Source: Paraphysoderma sedebokerense (lineage: Eukaryota > Blastocladiomycota > Physodermatomycetes > Physodermatales > Physodermataceae). Taken from it: a DNA stretch of 64,000 nucleotides. The stretch covers positions 62,001-126,000 of the forward strand of contig JAHLJZ010000007.1 of NCBI GenBank assembly GCA_025602915.1, read 5' to 3'. Below, one piece after another: positions 22,802-32,464 of this stretch (position 1 is the stretch's first letter; each line of letters begins with the position of its first letter). A program made the position numbers and the translations under genes. The notes beneath the pieces are model-generated. The model saw only the letters and a program-made list of their open reading frames with translations. It made no database searches and had not been told where the DNA came from.

Positions 22802-23948
22802 ACAGGACCCCGGACAGCGTGTGGAAGGCCACTTATGACTTTTGGAAAAATCAATCTTTTTCAGCGCCTCTAATTTGGATTCTCAGCTATAGGAATATAA
22901 GTGACCCTGTGAATTTAAGCAAGATTCAGCTCTCTTTGTTAAGTATCATCTGATCTTTTTCTCCCTCCATATTTGCACTGTTCTATCACAATAACCGTTA
23001 ATACAATGGTTGCCGCAATCATTGCCTTTGCTTTTCCGCCCTCTTTTTTCCTTGGCCTATCCCAGGATTCATCGTTTAGTCCAGCGCAAGGATATGATTT
23101 TGATTCGAGAGTTGGTCGTTTAGTTGGAGGAGGATTTCCGGCCTCAGAAGCCGCTGGTCTTTTAAAGAATGAAACAATCCCTCCGTTATGTCTGGAAAGG
23201 CTTCTTGTCTCTCTTACACAATGTTCTGAATGATAAGTAAATAAAGGAAGTCATTAGATATTGCAAAGCGAATGCCGAAAACGATCTAAGTACCACTCTC
23301 ACAATGCGACTTAAGATTTCGTGCTCTACTTATGTTAGCTTCCCGCCCACAATGACACTTTAATTTGTAACAGCTCTTTCCATCTTCAATACCATGAAAT
23401 ACTTTACAATTCGTACATGATTTTCATTGCTTTCGCAAGTGGACAGGCATCGTTGACATTTGTTGTCGTGTCTTGATTCCTTCTTCTACATTTTCATCGT
23501 TCAGACGCTTCGAAGAATTGCTAAAAGGTTGCTGCAAAGATACTGTAGCAGTATTGCTACTCGCAAGCAAGGATGGTTCATGATCTGTGGAAATATTGCT
23601 ATCCATGCTTGGACATTGGCATTGGAAGCAGCTGATATGATGCTGTGGGACCGTGGGAGTTGACAGACGTACGCGTGTGGTGTGCTTTATATAGATCTTA
23701 CCAGACTAACCAGGCTAAGCTGCAGTTTGATATCCAGTGAGTCAGTGACCAGTCTCACCGAGAAATAAAATATATAGGATCCAAAAAATATTTTTTTCAA
23801 TTTCAGCTATATCCTCATAAGTATCGCTATTTTTCATTTCAAAACTTTCAGCCGAAATTTCGGAATCCCATGTGCATCAATTTGGCCATTTTGAGGAAAT
23901 TCAGCCCTAAACCATAAGTGGCCTTCCACACGCTGTCCGGGGTCCTGT
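22802..23948. mobile_element. TIR DNA transposon (non-autonomous or decayed), 1,147 bp
   Basis: The two ends, 22802-22837 and 23913-23948, are perfect 36-bp inverted repeats starting ACAGGACCCCGG and ending GGCCACTTATG. No convincing target-site duplication is visible, so the family is unassigned. Inside, the - strand has coding-like pieces: from 23606 MDSNISTDHEP to HLRKQ, stop, then a Cys/His-rich piece (SCTNCKVFHG, KCHCGREANI, RNLKSHCES), and around 23230-22980 a piece with IVSFFKRPAASE and SYPCAGLNDESWDRPR. This resembles the N-terminal zinc-finger part of some fungal transposases. A TATATAAAG motif sits near 23683-23691 on the - strand. No transposase catalytic domain is present. Confidence 0.75.
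23424..23606 (-). pseudogene. Fragment of a zinc-finger transposase-like frame inside the TIR element
   Basis: Sixty codons from an ATG to a TGA, followed directly in the same frame by a Cys/His-rich stretch down to about 23290. An upstream extension of the frame reads HHISCFQCQCPS. Together these suggest one former coding region interrupted by a stop. A TATA-like box lies about 80 bp upstream of the ATG. I do not recognise the family with certainty; an unrecognised intron at the stop is the alternative. Confidence 0.35.
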
Positions 23949-24263
23949 CATGTTAAAATGTCATCATTGCCGATTCATGGATACATCACAAGTACAGCAA
24001 CATTGTATTAGTAAGTGTATTAATGTCGCATTTGACTACATGCAACATTTCGGATATCCAGAAGCACTGAGTACAAAAATGTAACGTATACAAGAACTAA
24101 ACTTCCCGCCTGACGATAATTTAGGTTTAAGACATTGTTTGGGCCATACGCCGTCAGTCATCTACAGACACTGGGTCAATGTAGTACTCAATGTCACATT
24201 TATTGTTGTTATTTTTGCCCCAATTATCGTCCCGCCATCCCAAGTCCTTATATACATTAATTG

Positions 24264-26321
24264 TCAAAGTCTCAGAAACCTCTCTACTAGTCGCATCTGT
24301 CGATCATCTTCATGCCAAGAGGTTGCTTGAGGCTGGGGTATCGGTACATGTATATTCAGTGCAGTTAATTTAGGTAATGCTATTCCCTCATGCGAATGAG
24401 AGTTTCTAGAAATGGGATGGAGTTGAAAAGACTTGTTAAATGTAGGAAGCCGAGGTAAAGGGAGGCGATGGATTTGCGGCTGGGTCAGTGACAGTGATAG
24501 CTCACTCGACGACATTGGTAAATTGGGAGGAAGCGGAGAAACAGGAGCCGAACGTCCATGAGGGGTGGAAGTGGAAGTAAGGGGAGTGGGTAAGCTCACC
24601 AAAGAGTTAGAAAGAGAGCCATTCGTCCTGCGAGTGTTTGATTCTTCGTGTGGAGGCGCCATAGTCATGTTAATTTCTGGCATGCTCGATCGAAGATAGG
24701 CAGATTCATTAGAATCATTGGTCAAAGCAGCTTGCTTTCGATTTGAAGATGAAGACGGCGAAAACTTGTGTTCCGGTAACAAATGACCAGCAGAATGAAT
24801 GGTGATTCGTTCCCACATTTGAGCTGAATGGTTGTAAGCAAATCTCTCCATATGTGAGTTTTCGGCAACTTGCTGATATTGACTGCGGGCCCATGGATCA
24901 GGGTTTGAAGGCTGCTGATGAGGAGAGCCTTTGTGATATACAGGACCATTATGGAATCTACCATCCATTGATTGAGAGTGGTAAGACGTAATGTGATCTG
25001 GAGGGATTACGGGATGTGATGCCTGCACGTTATCCGAAGGAGATCTGGAAGAGCGACGCTCAACTGAAGCTTCCCCTGTTCCGTTGGACGAAAGGGTTAT
25101 CGACGAACCATCAACATTCTGAGGAAGAAAAGTGTTAAACATCACTCGAAGAAATAGATATATCAAGACATATATCGTCTCACCAGAATGTAATACCCGT
25201 CAGGAACTAAAACTTCTTGGAAACGATCATCCTCCGCAGGCATTTTGCAATCTTCTGTGCCAATTTCTCTGGAAGATCCATCCACTTCTGAATCCGTCTC
25301 CTCGTATGCAATGAGTCGGACTTTGTCGCCTGCCTTAGTCATCACAGAAAGCGATTTCTTCTTTAATAGTACAGACGTATTGGATATACGCTTCGGATTG
25401 AAACCCCCTGCCGATTCTTGTACTAGCTGGAGACGGTTATCAGCACAGCCGAAAATTTCCGGGTGAATTTGGGTTAGTTCGGGAGGCGGCATACAGAGCG
25501 GCAAAGGAAATTAATACCTGTTGATAAACTAAGAAGCTCCCTATATCACATATTCATATTAATATTTATCCCATAAAATTCTTGACAACTTAAAGGCAGC
25601 TTACCCTTCATTCTACTACTACTCCACAACCGTCCATCACTCCATCGCTTGATACCTGACTTTCCCTCTGTGAATATAAAGACATCATTTGGGGATATTC
25701 GCTTACGCTGCCTATTAATTCAGAGAACAGGGAAAAGTTATGGTGAGTATTTTCTGAATCCTACGTCAGAATTCAGCAAATGCCAAATCTCTTCGGCCAC
25801 GGCACTTTGAATGAGACGAAGCAAATGACATTCAAGACTTACTCGTCAGTCAGCTTTCTGGTTACTCCTTGTATTATACCTATACAATATTGATATAAAG
25901 ACATCATCACAAAATGTGATATACAGAAAAGTTTAAATTGAAAGAAAACATGGCGAGGAAGTCCAAAACGGGCGAATGTAAAAACCATAGCACAACAAAG
26001 ATAAATTTAACCAATGCGACGGATCAAAGATATAACAGCACAGTCAAGGACGAGGGAAATGTACAAGATTAAAGTTAGTTCATCTCTTTCTAATTCTTTC
26101 TAGAAAATATAGACAGTGGAAATCTACGACTTTTCTAGATCTGTGCACGCGGAGGTCCAGAATGTCCATAGAAATAGAAGAGCTCATATCACAGCCTTGT
26201 TGGCAGTTGGAGTGCATGCAATATTGGGGAAAGGAAAACAGTAATACAAACCTCTTCTAACCGCTTCAAAGAGGATAAGGGCATCCTTCGTCGTTTCAAC
26301 TCGACCTCTCCAAGTGGCCAT
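24264..26321 (-). CDS. WOPR (Gti1/Pac2) family transcription regulator, copy 1
   Basis: Six exons (26252-26321, 25843-25879, 25605-25711, 25518-25540, 25184-25426, 24264-25118) join in phase to 444 residues. The WOPR box is clear: WRGRVETTKDALILFEAVRRG, QGVTRKLTDEQRKRISPNDV, FIFTEGKSGIKRWSDGRLW, SSSRMKGSFLVYQQ, and the second part VLLKKKSLSVM / KVRLIAYE. The C-terminal 285 residues are Ser/Pro/His-rich and disordered. Relatives (Wor1, Ryp1, Gti1, Sge1) are DNA-binding master switches for morphology, sporulation or virulence programmes, and often act on their own promoters. Intron 1 is 372 bp, far longer than the others (64-131 bp), and contains TTAAAGTTA, close to the known Wor1 site. The targets here are unknown. 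Confidence 0.93.
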
Positions 26322-27455
26322 TTTTTCTTGTGCAAAAAGGTGGTATTTAGGGGCGACAAATCGGGAATAAAGAGGGAAGTGTCTCTGGGAGTGCGAATAT
26401 GTTTCTGGGGAATGGGTTGGACTGCAGCGATGTAGCACAGCCAGACGTATGTCCTAGACAACTGGAAGCATAGGAAGTGGAACTGTTCCAGAAAATGGTG
26501 TGGGAAGCATATGGAATGGCGCCACGTGGCTTTAGTAATCAACAGCGCGGATAGAATGGCTGTGGAATGTTCCGTCCGGTTTCCCGATTAGGAAGTTGCC
26601 ATTGTTCCTCCTCTTGACATTTCCCCGTCATTGCCCCTGGCACTGTGTTGGTGTACTGTTGGTGATCAACTGATGTATGGTGTGGTGATAAGTGGTGATG
26701 TAACGGTGTCTGTATATAGTAACTATCAGAAACTGACTGGTCACGCCATCGCTCTTCGTATCTTCCATTCGCGTTTATTCCGACCCTCACAATGAATCAT
26801 CCTTTCGCCTCAAGACATTCTCAATCCCGCCCGTGAGCCAAACATAGTCACAGTTCCTTCAATGGAATCTGTCGTGCTTGATGACGCTCACATAGAAGTG
26901 GCAGTGGCGGCAATGGCAGTCGCCACTTCTATACCTTTCTATACTTCTCGTATATTCGAACTGTGTAGCAGTTTTTATACGAACGCACACCTAGTCAGCA
27001 GGTAAAGCAAATAGATATAGGTTGAGTGGCGTGTTGTAAAATTATGATCATGAAACGGAATTACAATTTTTGCAAGAATTGAATTTATTGAAGTTGCCAT
27101 GCATGTTAGAGTACAGTTGTAGTCGATCTAAAGGCAGCATGCCCGGCTCTGTGGGCCTTCATGCGCTGGTGTTATGTAATGTACAAATGCCATATACATA
27201 TATCTTTCAATTAATAGTTTTCCGTACTCAAAATATCGTGCCAATAGGCCTGATTTTGACCTATTAAAATCATCAGGTGACACATTCGCACATTACTGCT
27301 TAACTCGCGGCTCCATTAGTTACTTTGTCTAATAATTTACTCTGCACGAATTTTTCTATAAGACCCCAATTTCTAAGCGCCATACTCTGCATACATACAT
27401 ATTTACGCATAATTAATGAGGATCAGTTAGTTTTAAGAGGTTACGGCTCGATTAT
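26322..27455. promoter_or_regulatory. Upstream region of WOPR gene, copy 1
   Basis: About 1.1 kb upstream of the WOPR ATG within the duplicated unit; with the downstream flank of copy 2 (to 27717) it forms a 1.4-kb gap without a supported gene. It contains a 10-bp-armed inverted repeat at 26893-26902 / 26922-26931. Short open frames (65-117 codons) show no family features. Long upstream regions are usual for WOPR master regulators. Confidence 0.5.
26893..26931. repeat. Inverted repeat (hairpin) upstream of WOPR copy 1
   Basis: The arms tagaagtggc and gccacttcta are perfect complements around a 19-nt loop, itself rich in ggc/gcc. The same structure recurs at 30347-30385 in copy 2. It could be a protein-binding palindrome or an RNA hairpin in a 5' leader; its role is unknown. 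Confidence 0.5.
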
Positions 27456-27717
27456 ATTGTATTAGTAAGTGTATTAATGTCGCATTTGACTACATGCAAC
27501 ATTTCGGATATCCAGAAGCACTGAGTACAAAAATGTAACGTATACAAGAACTAAACTTCCCGCCTGACGATAATTTAGGTTTAAGACATTGTTTGGGCCA
27601 TACGCCGTCAGTCATCTACAGACACTGGGTCAATGTAGTACTCAATGTCACATTTATTGTTGTTATTTTTGCCCCAATTATCGTCCCGCCATCCCAAGTC
27701 CTTATATACATTAATTG

Positions 27718-29775
27718 TCAAAGTCTCAGAAACCTCTCTACTAGTCGCATCTGTCGATCATCTTCATGCCAAGAGGTTGCTTGAGGCTGGGGTATCGGTA
27801 CATGTATATTCAGTGCAGTTAATTTAGGTAATGCTATTCCCTCATGCGAATGAGAGTTTCTAGAAATGGGATGGAGTTGAAAAGACTTGTTAAATGTAGG
27901 AAGCCGAGGTAAAGGGAGGCGATGGATTTGCGGCTGGGTCAGTGACAGTGATAGCTCACTCGACGACATTGGTAAATTGGGAGGAAGCGGAGAAACAGGA
28001 GCCGAACGTCCATGAGGGGTGGAAGTGGAAGTAAGGGGAGTGGGTAAGCTCACCAAAGAGTTAGAAAGAGAGCCATTCGTCCTGCGAGTGTTTGATTCTT
28101 CGTGTGGAGGCGCCATAGTCATGTTAATTTCTGGCATGCTCGATCGAAGATAGGCAGATTCATTAGAATCATTGGTCAAAGCAGCTTGCTTTCGATTTGA
28201 AGATGAAGACGGCGAAAACTTGTGTTCCGGTAACAAATGACCAGCAGAATGAATGGTGATTCGTTCCCACATTTGAGCTGAATGGTTGTAAGCAAATCTC
28301 TCCATATGTGAGTTTTCGGCAACTTGCTGATATTGACTGCGGGCCCATGGATCAGGGTTTGAAGGCTGCTGATGAGGAGAGCCTTTGTGATATACAGGAC
28401 CATTATGGAATCTACCATCCATTGATTGAGAGTGGTAAGACGTAATGTGATCTGGAGGGATTACGGGATGTGATGCCTGCACGTTATCCGAAGGAGATCT
28501 GGAAGAGCGACGCTCAACTGAAGCTTCCCCTGTTCCGTTGGACGAAAGGGTTATCGACGAACCATCAACATTCTGAGGAAGAAAAGTGTTAAACATCACT
28601 CGAAGAAATAGATATATCAAGACATATATCGTCTCACCAGAATGTAATACCCGTCAGGAACTAAAACTTCTTGGAAACGATCATCCTCCGCAGGCATTTT
28701 GCAATCTTCTGTGCCAATTTCTCTGGAAGATCCATCCACTTCTGAATCCGTCTCCTCGTATGCAATGAGTCGGACTTTGTCGCCTGCCTTAGTCATCACA
28801 GAAAGCGATTTCTTCTTTAATAGTACAGACGTATTGGATATACGCTTCGGATTGAAACCCCCTGCCGATTCTTGTACTAGCTGGAGACGGTTATCAGCAC
28901 AGCCGAAAATTTCCGGGTGAATTTGGGTTAGTTCGGGAGGCGGCATACAGAGCGGCAAAGGAAATTAATACCTGTTGATAAACTAAGAAGCTCCCTATAT
29001 CACATATTCATATTAATATTTATCCCATAAAATTCTTGACAACTTAAAGGCAGCTTACCCTTCATTCTACTACTACTCCACAACCGTCCATCACTCCATC
29101 GCTTGATACCTGACTTTCCCTCTGTGAATATAAAGACATCATTTGGGGATATTCGCTTACGCTGCCTATTAATTCAGAGAACAGGGAAAAGTTATGGTGA
29201 GTATTTTCTGAATCCTACGTCAGAATTCAGCAAATGCCAAATCTCTTCGGCCACGGCACTTTGAATGAGACGAAGCAAATGACATTCAAGACTTACTCGT
29301 CAGTCAGCTTTCTGGTTACTCCTTGTATTATACCTATACAATATTGATATAAAGACATCATCACAAAATGTGATATACAGAAAAGTTTAAATTGAAAGAA
29401 AACATGGCGAGGAAGTCCAAAACGGGCGAATGTAAAAACCATAGCACAACAAAGATAAATTTAACCAATGCGACGGATCAAAGATATAACAGCACAGTCA
29501 AGGACGAGGGAAATGTACAAGATTAAAGTTAGTTCATCTCTTTCTAATTCTTTCTAGAAAATATAGACAGTGGAAATCTACGACTTTTCTAGATCTGTGC
29601 ACGCGGAGGTCCAGAATGTCCATAGAAATAGAAGAGCTCATATCACAGCCTTGTTGGCAGTTGGAGTGCATGCAATATTGGGGAAAGGAAAACAGTAATA
29701 CAAACCTCTTCTAACCGCTTCAAAGAGGATAAGGGCATCCTTCGTCGTTTCAACTCGACCTCTCCAAGTGGCCAT
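27718..29775 (-). CDS. WOPR (Gti1/Pac2) family transcription regulator, copy 2
   Basis: Six exons (29706-29775, 29297-29333, 29059-29165, 28972-28994, 28638-28880, 27718-28572) with the same 444-residue product as copy 1 and no difference that I could see. The complete upstream region and hairpin are duplicated too, so both copies should be expressible. If the family's usual autoregulation applies, the two copies would feed into one loop. Its upstream region (29776-30909) abuts the piggyBac-like element. Confidence 0.93.
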
Positions 29776-30909
29776 TTTTTCTTGTGCAAAAAGGTGGTAT
29801 TTAGGGGCGACAAATCGGGAATAAAGAGGGAAGTGTCTCTGGGAGTGCGAATATGTTTCTGGGGAATGGGTTGGACTGCAGCGATGTAGCACAGCCAGAC
29901 GTATGTCCTAGACAACTGGAAGCATAGGAAGTGGAACTGTTCCAGAAAATGGTGTGGGAAGCATATGGAATGGCGCCACGTGGCTTTAGTAATCAACAGC
30001 GCGGATAGAATGGCTGTGGAATGTTCCGTCCGGTTTCCCGATTAGGAAGTTGCCATTGTTCCTCCTCTTGACATTTCCCCGTCATTGCCCCTGGCACTGT
30101 GTTGGTGTACTGTTGGTGATCAACTGATGTATGGTGTGGTGATAAGTGGTGATGTAACGGTGTCTGTATATAGTAACTATCAGAAACTGACTGGTCACGC
30201 CATCGCTCTTCGTATCTTCCATTCGCGTTTATTCCGACCCTCACAATGAATCATCCTTTCGCCTCAAGACATTCTCAATCCCGCCCGTGAGCCAAACATA
30301 GTCACAGTTCCTTCAATGGAATCTGTCGTGCTTGATGACGCTCACATAGAAGTGGCAGTGGCGGCAATGGCAGTCGCCACTTCTATACCTTTCTATACTT
30401 CTCGTATATTCGAACTGTGTAGCAGTTTTTATACGAACGCACACCTAGTCAGCAGGTAAAGCAAATAGATATAGGTTGAGTGGCGTGTTGTAAAATTATG
30501 ATCATGAAACGGAATTACAATTTTTGCAAGAATTGAATTTATTGAAGTTGCCATGCATGTTAGAGTACAGTTGTAGTCGATCTAAAGGCAGCATGCCCGG
30601 CTCTGTGGGCCTTCATGCGCTGGTGTTATGTAATGTACAAATGCCATATACATATATCTTTCAATTAATAGTTTTCCGTACTCAAAATATCGTGCCAATA
30701 GGCCTGATTTTGACCTATTAAAATCATCAGGTGACACATTCGCACATTACTGCTTAACTCGCGGCTCCATTAGTTACTTTGTCTAATAATTTACTCTGCA
30801 CGAATTTTTCTATAAGACCCCAATTTCTAAGCGCCATACTCTGCATACATACATATTTACGCATAATTAATGAGGATCAGTTAGTTTTAAGAGGTTACGG
30901 CTCGATTAT
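29776..30909. promoter_or_regulatory. Upstream region of WOPR gene, copy 2
   Basis: Same 1.1 kb as 26322-27455, including the inverted repeat at 30347-30385. Here it is bounded by the piggyBac-like element and not by another copy of the unit. No gene is seen. Confidence 0.5.
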
Positions 30910-32114
30910 CCCTTAGTCTGTATCACCTGCGTGTTTGCCGGTGAATTTTGGTATCCGTAAAAGATTGCCGGGTTTTGCAAATTTGAGCCACTTGACCCCC
31001 TCACGTGATTTGTGTCAAAATTTTCCTGGAGTTCCCACCAATCACTTGGCACTTACCCCACTCTCTTACAACCTTTCCACGTCCCACAGGGTGAACTCAA
31101 ACACAGTCACCTCTGATGCGCGACAGCTGTTATCACAAATAAATCCCTATAACTTCAACATCTACTGGTACAAACCTGTTTTTAAATGAAATCATGCATT
31201 CTTCATCCCCTCGCCCTTCTAGAAATCGACAATTTGCTCCATCAGACGACTTTATATACGAGGACAATTACCTTGTGACTTTATGCCGCCGACACCATAA
31301 TAGACAACCAATAGATAGCGATAGCGTTGATTTTGAGGAAGAAGAAGATTTGAATAATGATGAGAATGTTTTAGGAGACAATTTTGATGATACGAGGACA
31401 GATTTTCCGGCCAGAAATGGAGATAAGAGCGATAATGACGATTCAGCCGATGGACCAACTTCAATTGCTAATTTCGAAGGATCTGGCGTGTCTGACCCCC
31501 CCTTAGGCAGAGGTAGAAGCATTGTTAATGTACGAGGAAGAGGAAGAGGTGCTAGTCGAGGTCGTAAGAGCTCCAATGGTGTCGGTAGAGGAGCTCGAAG
31601 TGGGCGAGGTAGAGGTGGTGCTGCGAACGCGCTCCCTGCTGTTCCAGAATTCAATCCTTTAACTCATCCTGCTCATTTATTTCGTCGAAAAGGACAGGTT
31701 ACACTTCCTCCGGCCCTAGAACTTGGCAATGTAACTCCTCTTTTGATTTTTACACAATTTTTCCCTGCTCCTGTACTCGAAACCATTGTTCAAAATACCA
31801 ATTCATACGCCGCAACCAAACTTAGACATATTAGAGACAGTAATCCCAACATTACCCCTCGAAAATGGAAGCAGTTAACAGTTACCGAGTTAAAAGAATG
31901 GATCGCTATTGTTATTTACATGGGACTTCATAGGGAGCCTGCTGTTGAAGACTATTGGAATAAAGATCCAGGGCTACCAGTTCATCCAATTGCGGACAGG
32001 ATGTCTCTGTTCCGTTTTCAACAAATCATATTGCCATATTTCTACAATAAAATAAGTATATCAGCTGAGTTCACTGTCCTGCAAATTTGCAGGTGAACGC
32101 GTACGGGAGAAGGG
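30910..32114 (+). mobile_element. piggyBac-like DNA transposon, internally deleted (about 1.2 kb)
   Basis: The element starts CCCTTAGTCTG at 30910 and ends GAGAAGGG at 32114. The ends share CCCTT and, a little further in, TCACCTGC in inverted orientation, and both have an inner TGCAAATTTG. The flanks are TTAT on the left and ATAA on the right, each one base from the TTAA target that piggyBac elements duplicate. It contains only the 5' part of a transposase gene, so it should be non-autonomous. Confidence 0.75.
31194..32096 (+). pseudogene. piggyBac transposase, N-terminal fragment
   Basis: A 300-codon frame from ATG at 31194 to a TGA at 32096. Residues 1-100 are acidic and disordered, about 105-150 are RG-rich (RGRGRGASRG), and from about 155 the piggyBac transposase N-terminal region is recognisable: TPLLIFTQFFPAPVLETIV, LTVTELKEWIAIVIYMGLHR, VEDYW, MSLFRFQQI. 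The frame stops about 20 codons later, before any of the catalytic DDD residues, and the right element end follows within 20 bp. The 3' part of the gene has therefore been lost by internal deletion. Similar RG-rich N-termini occur in other piggyBac relatives. Confidence 0.8.
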
Positions 32115-32464
32115 ATAATATTATCGGCACATTATGCCTTTCGAATGAGGAGCAACACGAAGACGTGGCCCCGAGTCAACGTCGGTATGCTTCCTGCTCA
32201 AGTTGGAGACAGGGATCCCAGGACATTTTACTTGGGAATTCTTCACAAATTAAGTAACTATTGCCTTATCATTTCTTTCATTTGTGCGTTACTAAATATT
32301 GCAACATACAATTTGAATTCGACATCTTCAAAACAGAAGAGCGCCGATAATCTCGTCAGAAACGACTGCACCTTCGACGCCGTTGTCTACGATTCTACTC
32401 ATATCCCACTCATATACTATCTTCCAACGAACAAAGTTCTATACTGTGAAAATTTGCCCTAGCA
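32115..32464. promoter_or_regulatory. Upstream region of LMBR1 gene
   Basis: About 350 bp between the piggyBac-like element and the LMBR1-type gene, presumably its promoter and 5' UTR. A 105-codon + frame ends 2 bp before the LMBR1 ATG; it matches no family I know and is not called. Confidence 0.45.

Larger units (their letters stand above)
24002..27455. repeat. Tandem direct duplication, copy 1 (3,454 bp)
   Basis: The unit begins attgtattagtaag at 24002 and ends cggctcgattat at 27455, where copy 2 starts immediately. Every open frame in copy 1 reappears with identical translation at +3454, and the lines compared by eye are identical. The unit carries one full WOPR gene with about 1.1 kb of upstream DNA and 260 bp of downstream DNA. 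Confidence 0.97.
27456..30909. repeat. Tandem direct duplication, copy 2 (3,454 bp)
   Basis: Second copy in the same orientation, starting directly after copy 1 with no spacer. It ends cggctcgattat at 30909, and the next base is the first C of the piggyBac-like element. No sequence difference from copy 1 was noticed, which points to a very recent event, gene conversion, or an assembly duplication. Confidence 0.97.

Noticed and set aside
31268-31654. 128-codon - strand frame rich in Pro, Leu and Arg
   Set aside because: Antisense reading of the RG-rich segment of the piggyBac transposase fragment.
32145-32462. 105-codon + strand frame ending 2 bp before the LMBR1 start
   Set aside because: No recognisable motif; most likely the 5' UTR/promoter of the LMBR1 gene. 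Transcript data could change this.
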